Positions 24,540-37,404 of a DNA stretch of 64,000 bases are shown here, one piece after another. Position 1 is the stretch's first letter; the number at the start of each line of letters is the position of its first letter. A program made the translations under genes and the position numbers. The notes below the pieces were generated by a model, which had not been told where the DNA came from, ran no database searches, and saw nothing but the letters and a program-made list of their open reading frames with translations. The stretch covers positions 948,275 through 1,012,274 of the forward strand of contig JAJVDF010000282.1 of the NCBI GenBank assembly GCA_022410635.1, written 5' to 3'. The stretch comes from Tretioscincus oriximinensis. Its lineage: Eukaryota > Chordata > Lepidosauria > Squamata > Gymnophthalmidae.

Positions 24540-24765
24540 AGGGAGTGAGTGAGTGGGTATGGGGCTCGGGCCGTTGAAAAGCCCATGATTTCGTGGTCCT
24601 GGGTAGGGGATAGGGTATGGTCAAATGGAGGGGGTGTGGCCTGGGTGGAGGTGTGGCCCAAGTATGCAGGGGTGTGGCCTATGATAGGGAGTGGGCATGG
24701 CCTTCAAGTGATGTTATAAATATCCAAATTGACCCTGGCAGCAAAAGGGTTCCCCACCCCTGATC
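24540..24765 (+). repeat. hAT-type element end with GGTGTGGCC repeats
   Basis: The right end GGGTTCCCCACCCCTG is the terminal inverted repeat of a hAT family (CAGGGGTGGGGAACC). Upstream, GGGGTGTGGCCTGGGTGGAG, GGTGTGGCCCAAG and GGGGTGTGGCCTA form an irregular minisatellite. I did not find the left end. Confidence 0.5.
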
Positions 24766-27747
24766 TAGGACAAGACCTTTGAGATAGATATCATCAATAG
24801 TTAAACTGTGCTGAGAATGAATTAACGATTCAGCAATTGAAATTTGTTTCCAAGTGCATCAATAACTAACCTGTAAGTTTAAATCATCATCATCAACGAC
24901 AACAAAACTTTTGGTCTTCTCTATTATCTGTGGGATGCTGGATATAATAGTCACTCTGAAAGGACCCACAGAGTGGTCCAGCACTACAGTAGGAGAGGCT
25001 GACTGTAAGTTGCATAGTATTAATTTCCATGTAGTTTTAATAAGTGCACCTTNCACCAAATGTGATTCTGAAATATGAAAATAGCAAAATGACTTTTCTG
25101 TTTGAACAGCAGAATAAAATTGTTGTTCTTTTTTGCCTATTTCCATCCTTGATGACAATACCTGTAGTTTGCTCTTTGTTTGAATGTGTGAATAAAAATC
25201 ACATTTTATCAGCAATCCAGTCTCTCCAGTAACTCCTTAGTATTGGATGGCTTTGATTTCCTTTACCTGTATGAACATTTCATTACAAATAGAGAATGTC
25301 TGGTCCTATGGGCACCTGAAGAGGAGTTCTTAATTTCTCTTGCATAATGTTTGAACTTTCATTGCTAGAAGATTGTTGAATTCCATTTTCTATTTCAAAC
25401 TAGCATTTAACAGCCAGGATTAAAAGACCATGGGGTAACTTCAATTTTGCTTGTGTGTGTGTTTTTTTAAAGTTTATTTTTGAATGGTTCTTTTGTCACC
25501 TACACAGAATAGTTTGGAAGGGGTACACAAAAGGTTTAATTAAATAAATTGGTTCTAATGGGTGGAAATAATGATTTTATTTGAATTGCATATGAAAAGC
25601 ATGACCAGTAGGGATGTTAAATACATAGATTTTTATGACTCCAAAATGCTGTTTTCCTAAATTGCTTAGACATTTTATAAGCAAAGTATGCACTTCAAAT
25701 TTATACGGAATGGCAGTATATTCCTTACTTTGTATAGAAAGTAATGTATTTAGTAATACTACAAGTTAATACAGTATTGAAGCTTCAGTACTGGATGATT
25801 TGAAATTCATGGGTTTATTTTTTTAAAAGGAAAAAAACTTGGTAAGTATTTGTCTTTAGCTCCCTCTATCAGCCCATCTTGTTTAAATTTAAATGTTATA
25901 AGTGCTGAATAGATTATCTGCTTAATAATTTGAGTGGCTATAAATGCATTAGATTATTTTTATTTGTGCAAACAAAATATATAGAGGAAAGTAAACCACT
26001 CAAAATATATCAGAAAGAAAGAGACATTGTTTAGAAGCACTGAAAAAATATTTACCGTAAGTCATTGCTTTTTTTATACAAACGTGTGATATTCTAGGTT
26101 GCTATTATTTTATGCACTCAGAAACTCTTTTATTTCTTGAAAAATGTGTGATATACATTCTGTAGCACTTTTAATATCCAGCTATTTTCCTGCCCTGTTG
26201 ACTTTGTAGGTAACTGGATTGTTCTATTCATAGATCTTAGCAGATCAAAATGATTTGATATGCTAAGCTTTTTTCTGACAGTAGATGCAAAGTTTTGACA
26301 AACATGCATGGCACAGCAAGTGTCCAATTCTAAAAGAGCAAAATAAATGCAAACCACCATTATGGGAGAAAACAAACAGCCTGAAAGCAAGTTATTAGTA
26401 AGCAAATAATTGTTGAACTGTTATGAATGGAATAGAATGTTGAAATAAGACATGATTGGCTGNTATGTCCTTGATTACCTTCCTTGTGCTTTTATCCTAA
26501 TAAGTGACATTCTTTGTATTCCCTTGGATGGCGAGACAGTCTGACACTAAAGAAGAATAAATATTGCATGTGGTACACATTAAGCTGTCATCTAAGACAG
26601 CATTTATAAAAAGTAACTGGAGAAATTCATAAGAAATTCTGCAGTGCCGTAGTTTTCCTAGCTGCAGTCATAATTGTCAAACTTCTTGACACATTCAGGT
26701 CTGCTAAATGACTTCAGTTTCGCATTACTTAATGGGTGAACATGTTTTTTCAGTGTTCCATTATTATTATTTTTTACTATTAACAATCGTTATCTTAATT
26801 GAATGTTGCCGAATATTTACTCTGGTAGAAGGAAGACAAATAGAAATACAGGATGAAACATTTTCGAAGGCTTAAAAAATCCCTCCAAGGAAAAACAGTG
26901 TTTGGAATATTTTAGTCCTGTTATAGTGCAATCATATCGGTGTCTATTCAGAAGGAAGGTACAGCGTGTTCAGACAGTAGTTTATTACAGGAAATTAGGA
27001 TTACAATCCTAATCTCGTACGTCAGAACACATGCAAAGGATACAAATAATTGTGCGTAATGCTAAAGCAATCAGCTTGCATAGAAGAGAGTTAATTTTTT
27101 ATCCTTCCCTTTGTGAGAGCTATTGCTGTGCTTCTCCCACAAAATGAAAAGACTTAGGATAACACAGGGTCAGTATCACTCATTGGGGCCATGTGTTTGC
27201 AGAAACAATAACATAAACGGGACCTGGCATTCCCATTCTTTTTCTTTAGAATAAGATGGAATAGGCAGATTGAATATTTAACAATCCTCAGAAAGGCAAG
27301 AGAATGTGCAAAAGCAGGCTGGGGTGGTATCCATTCATATTTGACAGCACATCACTCTCTATAGTAGAACCTGTCTTCACTGCCTTTGTCATAGAAATTT
27401 CACTGTTCTGGACAAATTTAGCTTTAGCCTTGCTTCTCTTCTGCATTTTAATCACTATACTCGTTTAAATTACGGTATTGAATGCCACATTTTGTCATAA
27501 AGGAATAAGCAGTATCCGGTTTTGTTTTAAAACTAGGGTTGGTGCATTGTGCATGGAGATGCTCAAAAGTTGAAAGTTTGTGTTCTTAGCGTGGAAGCGT
27601 TTCTTCACTCTGAAAAGGCTGCTACAATTTTTTAAAACGCTGTTTACAGATTATAACAGGCTTGTATTACAGGCGGATTCATTTTTTGTATCGTGCAAGG
27701 TCAATGGTGCAGTTTTTCTTGTTAGCAAGCTGTTTCTAAGTTTAAAA

Positions 27748-27830
27748 TCATAGAATCCTATCGTCACAGGGTTGGAAGGGACTTCCACTTTCATCGGGTC
27801 CAACGCTTGCTCAATTAGGCCTTTCTTTTA
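27748..27830 (-). mobile_element. CR1 3' end, reverse (ATAGAATC type)
   Basis: AATCATAGAATCCTATCG, GGGTTGGAAGGGACTTCCAC and GGGTCCAACGCTTGCTCAAT are the reversed 3' terminus of the other common sauropsid CR1 type with octamer tail ATTCTATG. Confidence 0.8.
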
Positions 27831-27974
27831 GGTTTGCTGTGGCTACAAAGCCAGATTTGCTATAACACAACCAAGGTCCTATCCCCAGTGAACATTATTC
27901 TGCGCTATATCTCAGAATAGGAGTCTGCCATCAACATGCTTTAGTAGAAAGAACCCATTTGTGGATGGCTGAAC

Positions 27975-28290
27975 ATGTGGGTGGGGTTTCTCTGTGGTGA
28001 CCTCCACACTTCGGAACAGCCTCCCTCTAATGGCTCGCCAGGCACCTCTACTGTATCATTTTCAGCCCCTGGTAAAAACCTTGCTCTTTACCCAGCCTTT
28101 TGATTCTTAGTTCCCTCTGCATTTCTGTCCCTCCAGGGAGGGAGTGGGATTGGAGAAAGGGAGGGTGTACAGATCTTTTAAAACATTTTATTTATTATAA
28201 TCAGTATTTCTTGATCTGTGTTCCCCGCTCTGGGACCAGTTGTGAAGGGTAAGATATAAATAATTTTAAATAAATAAATCAAAAAGCCTG
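27975..28290 (+). mobile_element. L2-like LINE 3' fragment
   Basis: GGTTTCTCTGTGGTGACCTC, CTCCCTCTAATGGCTCGCCA, GGTAAAAACCTTGCTCTTTA, CCGCTCTGGGACCAG and the end AAGGGTAAGATATAAATAAT match in order the 3' part of the L2-like copy at 62230-62905. It ends in an AAATAAAT tail. Confidence 0.65.
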
Positions 28291-30629
28291 GATGGAGATA
28301 ATAGCTCATAAAGTCTCATAAGCATGTTTGAGATATAAATTAACTTAACAAATAAAACTGCGAAGTCTTTTTAAAAGAAAATATTTGTTTCTGGTGAGTT
28401 AAATTCCCAAGGAGTTGATTGCTTGGGTATTGCCGTTGATTGTTTTTAATATGCAAGAATAACTTCGCCATTTGCAGAACTCCTGAACCTCAGAAAGATA
28501 GCATTTGACTCTAATCTAAGAATGTTTCCACTTGAAAGTGAAGTGTTAAAGTTTGGAATGTAAATAACCTATTTGGGTTGAAGAAACTCTGCCCCCCTCC
28601 CTCCCCTGAAAGTATAACACTGTTCAAATGTTACCTGTAACTGTTAACTCTCTGGATCACTACAGAGAACAAAATATTTGCCCAACTGGTAAATTGAACT
28701 GTAAGTCCCACTGTGGGAAATTGCTTTGCTGTGCTCCAAACAGGAGTTATCTTAGTAATTGTAGCTGAATTCTTTTGTGGCTAATAGACCACTGATACTA
28801 TTTTCCCATAGCGGCATTGTTTTGTGTTATTATTTTAATTGAAGATTCTTTAAAAAAATAAAAAAATCCTAATGTGTATTCCAATGTGTGTAAACAATTA
28901 GGTGACATAATTTTAATTGTTACTTGAAAAGAGCAGCGTTTTGATGCTACTTACAGTGTACATTGTTGGCATTCCACATTCTAAACTGGAGCTCACAACA
29001 AGGAGCTTATCAGAGCAAATTGTCTAGTCCATCCCCTTCCTCACTCAAAACCTAATGACCCTTTATCATCATGGTTTAGATTGCTGGACACAGATGTGAG
29101 AAAATATGAGTAATCTACAGGTAACTACAGTAGCTGCACTGATGTTCTCAGAAAATGGACTGCTGAGAAGATAAAAAGCTTCCCACAGAGTTTGTGACTT
29201 TCCAGCAGCAAAGCACATCGTGGGCTCATACATGAAGTTTTATTTGTTGAAGATTCACAATAAGATGCATTAGGACATTCAGCAGGGACTCTTTTTAGAT
29301 GAGCTCGATAATTCTGTAAGGTTGATGCACTATTAGNTGATGTACTGTTGCATAGTATCCAACAATAATAGACCCAACAATGCCTGGAAAAAATTACTAT
29401 TTTTTAGAAGACTTCAAGAAGTAGCAATGTGTATGAGAGAACTGATAATGAAATTGTACATTCATTTTCTAGAGAGTCTAATGTAGTTCAGACATTCCTT
29501 TGTTACAATATAAAAGAATGGAAATATTTGAGTCAAAAGCTGTGCTTGTATCTTGGTGAGCAACTTCCTACAATATATTTCAATAAATGGCATTTGAAAG
29601 GAATTGTTTACTGACAGATAACTGTACGTCTATTGTGCTTTGGGCTGATCGCGGAGTCGAACCCATAGACGTTCAGCTGTGTGTTAACCTGTCCATTGTG
29701 AGAAAGAAAAGCTTTCATCCAAAGCAGGCTTCTCTATAATTGACTCATTCCAGATGTTTTGAACCAGTACGTCTTATGTTAAGTGAACTTGGTAGAAGTT
29801 GTGGTTCAAGACATCAGAAGAATACCAGTTTTAAGAATACTAAATTTAAAGAATACCAATATTGTTCCTTGCTATTGACAAATCACATTTGGAACCTATA
29901 TTGCTAACATGAAGAAATGTGTACAATAATTTAAAAATATCCAAATAATAGTTGCAGTAGTGAGAAATGTTGTAATAAAACATCTGAGGAAGTATTCATA
30001 GCAGCATTCTACAGGCCTGTCCAGAAAGGTCTATAACAGTGTTAAGGACACATCTGGAAAGTGGGTAAAGTTCCAGCTTTGTATGTAACTCTCAGAAGTA
30101 GTGGAATAGCACTGAAGAGAAACATGTTAGGAAGAACAAGCGATTGTCCTTAGCTTCTGACTCAAATTAGTGTCCAACAAACCTGTTCAGCAGATCCCTG
30201 GTTGGAAATTTATTTGTTCCCTGAAATCAAAATTAAAAGTAATTGCAATTACTTTTACTTGCAAAAACTACTCTTCTTCTTTTGACCATGTGGAGAGATT
30301 GGCATCATTGCTTTTTTCTGGTGATTTTGGGCTGCCAAGATGAATGTTTTGAGCCAATTCATGAAAGCCAAGTTTATCAAAACAGAGAAAGCTGTGGGTT
30401 CACGTCCTGCTGGAAGGCTTCTCTATGCAGCAGTTTGGCAACTTTGAAAAAGATTAGATGGGTCCAGTGATGGTTAGATTTCTAGAAAATTCAGTTACAC
30501 CAAGTGAAAATGGAGTAAGAAAACAGAAAAAAAACTGAGGCAAATATATTTTCCTTCTAAGATTGTAGAATTTTTCCAGACAAATGTAGCTGACTGTGGC
30601 AGACTGGCTATAGGAAGAGATTGCCCAAT

Positions 30630-30895
30630 GGCACGGGGGGCCTTGAGGCAGANGCCCTCCCTCCTCTTTGTTATCCCCTTTTTAGAAGCTGCAGCATGTG
30701 TGGCTGGGTCTCTGAGGCTGCTTATTGCATGCATGCAATGCAACACATTGGAACTGCTTATGCAAATTTGCATACACGCTTGGAGGGGAAGTTGGTGCAC
30801 GCAAAGCAGTAAACAGTGTCAGAGACCCAGCCATGTTTGCTGCAGTTTTTAAAAAGAAAATAACAAACCGGGCAGGTGCCCCCCGTTTGCTTCCA
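30630..30895. repeat. Long foldback element, about 90-bp arms
   Basis: The left arm (CACGGGGGGCCTTGAGGCAG, TTTGTTATCCCCTTTTTAGA, AGCTGCAGCATGTGTGGCTG, GGTCTCTGA) and the right arm (TCAGAGACCCAGCCATGTTT, GCTGCAGTTTTTAAAAAG, AAATAACAAACCGGGCAGGT, GCCCCCCGTTTGC) are imperfect reverse complements enclosing a spacer of about 100 bases. The spacer itself holds GCATGCATGCAATGCA and a TGCAAATTTGCA palindrome. Class unknown; it resembles a foldback MITE. Confidence 0.7.
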
Positions 30896-31292
30896 AGTCT
30901 GCTACTGGTAACAGATGTCAGCTGATCTACCAACCTCACAACACGCAAGAGATTTATCAGTAACAATTGTAGTTTTATGAACAAAATTTGTGAGGTTCAG
31001 ATTAGACAGACTTCACAAAATTTAAGTGATTTCAATTAAGGGATCACCCTATGGTGATCATAACTTTCTGGCCTCTCTCTCCATATATCCAGTCTGCTTA
31101 CATAGTTTCATGGCACACCCTGACCCTTTCAGTTGTATTCATGACCTTTCTATGCCTTCATCTTTCATTTGGTTAGTTTGCTTTTGCAACCTAATAGTCT
31201 ATACAAAATGGGGAATTGTGGTCTTTCCAGCAGTGCTACTTGAATGCAATTGGTCAGCATTGCCCACATTACAATGAATATGTACAGGTTAG

Positions 31293-31530
31293 TGCAGAAC
31301 TGGAATTTTATATCTCGTTTTTCGCGCCTGAAGGGACTTGAAGTGGCTTACAAGCTATTTTTTGCCTGAACATTTTATCTTCCCCATTATGTGATGGTAC
31401 TTGTTTTACTTGCAAATGCTTGCTTTCAACAGTTAGGTTGGCTGAACTTAAGGCCAGTGGAGGTTTCAAAGGCCAAGCTCTCTGTTCTTAATCTCAGCAT
31501 CACCGTGCCTCAAGACAAAATAGGTAACAC
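31293..31530 (-). mobile_element. tRNA-derived SINE, diverged reverse copy
   Basis: TTTATATCTCGTTTTTCGCG, GAAGGGACTTGAAGTGGCTT, ATCTTCCCCATTATGTGATG and AGTTAGGTTGGCTGAACTTA follow the reverse SINE at 9263-9568 with many substitutions. Confidence 0.7.
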
Positions 31531-31614
31531 AAATAAGCTGTTGAAGAATTGCATAAGACATTGGCAGTAGCCCAGTCCAAACTACTTAAAAAATTTAAGG
31601 GCGATCACTATTCT

Positions 31615-31700
31615 GTAATTTTTTAATTTAATGACCCACCCAAAGCTTTGGGAATAGAGCAGGATAGAAATAGATATTTCTAAAAATATATAAATATGAT
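31615..31700 (+). mobile_element. LINE 3' tail remnant
   Basis: AATGACCCACCCAAAGCTTT, GGGAATAGAGCAGGATAGAA and ATATATAAATATGATC resemble a diverged L2/CR1-like terminus. Low information. Confidence 0.35.
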
Positions 31701-33779
31701 CAAAGGTGACTGGATGTTGAATAAAACCATTGGAGGAGGCAGGAAATATGATAAGGGAAGGCTTCCGTATGATTGAGGAAACTTATTCAGGGATTCTAAC
31801 TTGTCTGTATATGTTCGTTGAATTGAGCCATTAGTTTCAGATTCATTATAGGCTAGCGTGACTGCTAATGCAGATTGGTTTGATCTAAACTGCTAAAAAA
31901 TCGTTAATATCTGTGTGTATCTCAGAAATATCAAAACCATTCAGAAATATCATCTGGAGGAGGAGAAAGGGAATTCGGCAGCATCTGGAGCTAGCTCATG
32001 AATTTGAAAACTTTGTTGTTCATAGTTATGTAAAAATAAAATTCCTTAGTTGTTCATGTGGTTGTTAGTCCTTTGTACGTAGCACCATGAATTAGAAGGG
32101 ACTTGTAAACAGCACAAACATTGTTCTCATATTTAAAACATGAAATCCACTCCATTGTAATGTTTGCCTCTCNTTGGAATAATGTGACTTAGGCCTGATT
32201 CACACTTAGTCCATATATCCTTCCAGAGTAGTAGAAGCCATGGCAGGGCCCATCTGGAATGGCATGTAAGTAGCAAGCCCCTGAATCTACGTTTTAGAAC
32301 AGAATATGTCAAAGGCAAACCAGACCTCGATGTACTTTATTGATGTCTCTGCTCTACAGACCAGTGTCAGTTGCATGTCCTAACTGCCAAAATTGTGGGG
32401 GCTGAAGATACGGCATCTACAAAGCTGTCATTTCCTGTGAGATGGCCTTATAGCCTTCAGGAAAAAAGCTAATGGTGCAAGAACCAGGATATAACGCCAT
32501 ATCTAGCTAAGACTTTCCTCTGTAGTTGATGCGGGTTTATCCTACATTGGCTTCGTTAAACACCAGTGAGTCACAAATGTGGACAAGTACACACACCCCT
32601 TTTAGAAATCTTTGTTACAAAGTTATGCTAAGAAGTATATTCTTGTGTTGGCTTTCTTGGACCTTTATGTTCAATGCTAATTGTTAAACATTGACCTTTA
32701 AAACGTTCTTGAGCTTTTATGTTCAGTGTTGTTGCAAACTACAGGTTATTCACTTATCCTTTAATGTGCCCTTTCCAGCTTTATAATGCCCTTCCAGGGG
32801 TCTTGGAAATCACAACTGTGCACAGTATTTCAAGTATATGACACATTGGTGTAAAGGAATTACTATAATTACTGTTCTAGTTGCTGCTCTTCTTCAGCCT
32901 TGCATACCTGGGGATCTCCTTTATCATAGGTTCTATATGCTGCCCAAGCTATCCATATATTTTATTTTCAGTCACTCTCAGCTGGCCATCTGTCCAGGAT
33001 CAACTTGTTTCTGTCTCCTTATAGTTCCAAAGAGTTGCAAAACTCTCTTTGTACACGCTCAGTCGGGAGTTGAAGAGTATTATGATCTCCAATGAATTAT
33101 GAATATTATATTTGCTGCCTTGCTGCTGAACTCTCTCCTGCATCATATATAAATAGGGAACCCTCCCCGATCATATTACAGTGTTTGATATATTGAACTT
33201 CCTACATCATTCCACTGATTATGGAAGTGGATTACTGAATTGCTGGTAGTGGATCCATGAGAGGGCTCATCCATTCATGCCATGCTTATTAATGATTTTC
33301 TAGAAACAGTATTTACTCACTTGTGCTAGTTTAGTTTTGGAAATGCTTCTTACCCATTTGGAGAAGAGGTACTTTCAGTCATGTATTTTGTTTAATTCTT
33401 GGTTTCAGGTACTACATGGGCAAAGCCCTGGGATACAATTCTGTAAAGTCAAGTTACAAATGTCTTTTCTTAATCTGTTACTGTCAGAGATTAAAGTCTG
33501 TATAAAACAGGATGGTTAAAGTAATAGCTGAGTAATTTACTCCATAATGATGTACTAAGAATCTAATCACAATCTCCAGTAATACAAATGATTCATTTCC
33601 CTATTGGGCGTGTTGATATGATAACCATTGCTCAGGTGTGGTTCCTTGGATTAGATGAATAATCAGAAATATGCTATGTGAAATCTCACAGGTAGATTTG
33701 GGGCTCATTCACTATAGAGCAACTGTAATTGCTGGAGTTATATTCACCATAGTATTAGGAGTAGGTTCTCATCAACCGT

Positions 33780-34080
33780 TTGTCTTGGGGTGTTTTCATA
33801 CTGCCTGGACAAATGCAGGCTACATCCCTACTTACATTTCCGGTGGTTGATGCACCCTCACCTTCGGCGTGGAACACGCGCTTTCCTGTGTGTTTCATGG
33901 TTGTGGGGAAAGGCTGATTCCANGATGGGAGACTCTGGGCCACGCTTCCAAGGCCCGTGGAGACGCCAAAGAAGTATGCCGTGCTGCAGGATTGAGACCT
34001 TGACAGGGCAGGGTATAAGTAGCTTAGCTTCATGGCTTAGCTTCATGAAGGAGTTGTCCGTGACTGATGCTGGTGGCTGA
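33780..34080. repeat. GC-rich unclassified repeat-like block
   Basis: A 300-bp GC-rich island in AT-rich intron, beginning CTTGGGGTGTTTTCATACTG, a start often seen in DNA-transposon-derived repeats. It contains a short direct duplication, TAGCTTAGCTTCATG / GGCTTAGCTTCATG (34019-34047). No terminal repeats or protein similarity found. Confidence 0.35.
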
Positions 34081-35454
34081 TGAGGCCGATGTGGGATAGG
34101 AAGATCCGGTCACATCAACTACAGTGCAAGGTGTTATTTGGACTTGGAGTGCTAGGATTATTCTGGTTCTTGTGCTTCTATCTTTGGTCTTCGAGGAGAT
34201 AGCCTTGTGGATGGTATGTCTCCAATTCCCACAATTGGTGGCTAAATCGGACCACTGGGCANTCCATGGCTAGGTCACACCACCATTTGGAGCTATAGCA
34301 AATAAACAGTGGCAGAGAACATTTAACATGAAAAAATATAACATCTTTAATTTCTATGTTTAAAAACAAAAACAAAATAACGCTGTAGTGAAAAATGTTT
34401 GAATTATGTAATTAAATCCATTGCCAGGTGGATTTAGGCACAGCCTAGACAATTACCAACTTATGCATATATGTTTGTGAGATAGTTATTGTTGTATCTT
34501 TTAGGTAGAACTGAAAAAACTTACATTTCCGCCTAGGCATTCCATATGTCACTGGTTGCTTGTTTCATAAGTGTCTTTATTGTCCTTAATATTTTTGGCA
34601 AAGCTTACCTATTTTTTTATCCCTATTTTATATATTATAAATCATTATGAGAATGTGGAAATGGTCACCATCACAAATAATTGGATATTTCCATGGATTA
34701 AATATGCTCAGGAAACAATGTTTAAAAAGAAATATAAAGTAGAAACAAGACTTTTGTAAGAAAATAAATTATATCACGCTGGAAATATAGTTTAGAATTA
34801 TTATTGACTCAATTCCATGGTAGTTGGTTTGTATATAAGTTCAGAAAAAAGGAAATGGTACATAAGAAGCACAGTGGATATATATTTTAATGGCCTTGAA
34901 TCTTTTCCTACAGTCAATACACAATTAAAAACCTTGTCTGTTATAAACTTTTGTTTGAGCTCTTTAAACTGAATGATTAGCAGAAATAATGACCCTGTCA
35001 GACTTAATCACATTAAAATGTGGTTAACATCATTTAATTTTTTCCACTTAATATGCGAAAATTTCCAGTAGATTTGCAGTGAAGGCCATTGAAATTCCAT
35101 TAGAACAAGAATAAAAATTTCAGGCATCATTTATTCAGAGAAGGAATAATGGTCTTGATTGAAAACTGCTGAATCTTTCTATTAGAAAAACTATGAATCA
35201 CTGTATTGGATTGTACTTTTGGTTTCTGTAATTCTTGAGACTTGGGTCGTGCAGTGATAGAAATCATTTATGGTGAGCTTTTAACAAGTACCAACACAAG
35301 TGGACCAGTTCTGCCAACAGAATAAACAAAAGTTTTACTCTGTGAGCCTTGACAGCCAGATTATAGTCCAGTCTGAGGAAGGAGAGTAGAAGTTGGTTTT
35401 TATATCTACTTCCCCACCAAGGCACAGTAATGCAGAGGTTAAGAGCAACAGATG

Positions 35455-35595
35455 GGATTCAGAGAAATAGCTGTATTAGTCTTAGTGGAAGTCCATCAAG
35501 GGGCTTGTAGCACTTGGAGACGTACAGACAAAAGGGAGATGGCACAAGCTTTCTTCAGATGCCCATCAGCCTCATGTGTGGAGAGGAGTGATGTG
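35455..35595 (-). repeat. Dispersed repeat, family of 248-370
   Basis: GATTCAGAGAAATAGCTGTA, TTAGTGGAAGTCCATCAAGG, GCTTGTAGCACTTGGAGAC, GGCACAAGCTTTCTTCAGAT is the reverse-oriented relative of the sequence at 335-410 and 58670-58785. Confidence 0.55.
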
Positions 35596-35869
35596 CCAAG
35601 CACAATTTATAGCTAACAGGCTTACTTTCTGAACCTAACAAGCAGGGGTGGAAAATTGTTCGAGAAACTCGCAGTTGCACAAGTTCCTCACATGGCTTTT
35701 GGGCTTCCTGGGGTGGAAAGTTTCCCATCATTGCTTACAAGGGTTTCAAATGTTGTGGTTATTCTTGAGGGCAACAGAACCTCACAAGGAGTGATGGCTC
35801 AGCCAAATGGCTCATAGTAGCATCAATATGGCCATACATAAAGTTTTAAAGCCTACAGAACTGTTCTGC

Positions 35870-36125
35870 CCTCTATTCCCCTGGCATGGCGCTACCGATG
35901 CCACCCTCTCTCCCAGCAGCCAAGGGAAATGAAGGAGGAGCCTTCCCGTTGGCTTCTGGGACTGAGGACAGCACTGGTAGCGCCATGTTGGGGGAACGGA
36001 GAGCGGAGTTTCCCCAACAGCGATTCCCACAGGAAAACGGAGTCACTACTGAAGGTAAAAACCACCCAAATCCCCCTATGCGCTCCGTCACCAACCCCCC
36101 TGTGGAGCTCTCAGCTGCCGCCGCT
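35870..36125 (+). repeat. Dispersed GC-rich repeat X, copy 2
   Basis: GTAGCGCCATGTTGGGGGAA, CCCCAACA, GGAAAACGGAG, GAAGGTAAAAA, CCCTATGCGCTCCGTCACC and GGAGCTCTCAG match copy 1 at 5100-5280. This copy extends further left, where GGCATGGCGCTACC is the reverse of GGTAGCGCCATG, giving the element an inverted-repeat character. Confidence 0.7.
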
Positions 36126-36129
36126 GGCC

Positions 36130-36250
36130 TGAAGTGATGTCACTTAATTCCATCCCAGAAATGATGTCACAAAATGCTGACATGCACTTAGCGAGTGCAG
36201 AAAACTCCCATTGTTAAGATTTTGGGCTCCTGGAGCCCAAACACTGCAGT
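36130..36250 (-). repeat. Dispersed repeat Y, copy 2, reverse
   Basis: Reverse complement of 4740-4915: GAAGTGATGTCACTT, CCAGAAATGATGTCACAAAA, GCAGAAAACTCCCA and AAGATTTTGGGCTC. It adjoins repeat X, as copy 1 does, but in the opposite relative orientation. Confidence 0.65.
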
Positions 36251-37293
36251 AGTCCCCTTTAAACCACTTTTTGGAACAGAATAAGGCCAAATGCAAATCA
36301 GGCCTAGGACTGCAGATACATAGTGCTTTTGAATCAAATTGGACTCAGGAACACCGGGATTTCCCCCCCGTGTTTTTCTCTTTTTCAATCCAGTTCTTCA
36401 TGACTGACAATAGTTTAAAAGTGTATGTGATTGTGGCCTAGGATTTGGCTTAATACAAAGCAGGCATCAGTGAATGGACTTGTGCAATAAGTCCATTTGG
36501 AGAGTTTTGAATTTAATTGCAATCATGTTTTGATATTCTTTTTTTGCTGTGAAAAGAAAAGTTAATTTCCTAGCACATCTTGAAGGGGGGCAAAATGTAA
36601 TTTTAACCCTTTAACGCTTTCTATATAATTTTACAGTCATTGATAGTGCTTGAATTTTGTCTTCAACGTAAAAATTAAGCTCAGCAACGTGATATTTAAA
36701 CTGTGAGTATAGCTAACAATGTGTGCTTATACAAATATTGTCAATATTTCTGTTGAGCTCTTTTTAAAAAAACAGTTTTGCAGCATATACTTAATCAGCA
36801 TGAATTTCTATCTAGAACCATTTTAGTCTTTTAGTCTTTCGTAATTTAGTAATTACACAGTGAGTTGATTTTTTTCTTGTTTCTATATAGTTGTGAAGCT
36901 ATTTTAGTCTCTTATATAATTGCATTGCCTTCCTGTACAATAAGTATATCATTGTGTTCAAGATTTTGAAACATGTATATTTTGATTGTATGCAAAGACT
37001 ACAGATGTTCTTGCAATCATTTCTGTGCTTTGTTCAAATCTAGAATATAACACTGGGCTGGAAATATTTCAGGCATTTTGCCAACATGAACAAAATTTGT
37101 CATGTTTGGAGTGATCTGTTGAGTGTTGGGAACAATGGGAACTTTTTTAAGTTGTTAAAGTGTTCAATATCAATTGAGTGGTAGGTCATGATGAATAATA
37201 ACCTACAGGATAATAATAATATTATTAAAGATAGTAATAATGATGATGTTGNTGATGATGATGATTGAAGTGAAAGGGGCAATTTAAATAAAC

Positions 37294-37352
37294 TATTATT
37301 GTTGTTGTTGTTATTGTTGTTGTCATTATCGTTATCGTTATTATCGTTATTA

Positions 37353-37404
<52 letters not shown>

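Noticed and set aside
24859..25215. A 118-residue minus-strand ORF, overlapped by a 62-residue + strand ORF
   Set aside because: No recognisable family, an internal N, no splice or promoter context; most likely chance.
29640..29690. GAGTCGAACCCATAGACG, resembling part of a tRNA arm
   Set aside because: No complementary arms or A box nearby; not a tRNA.
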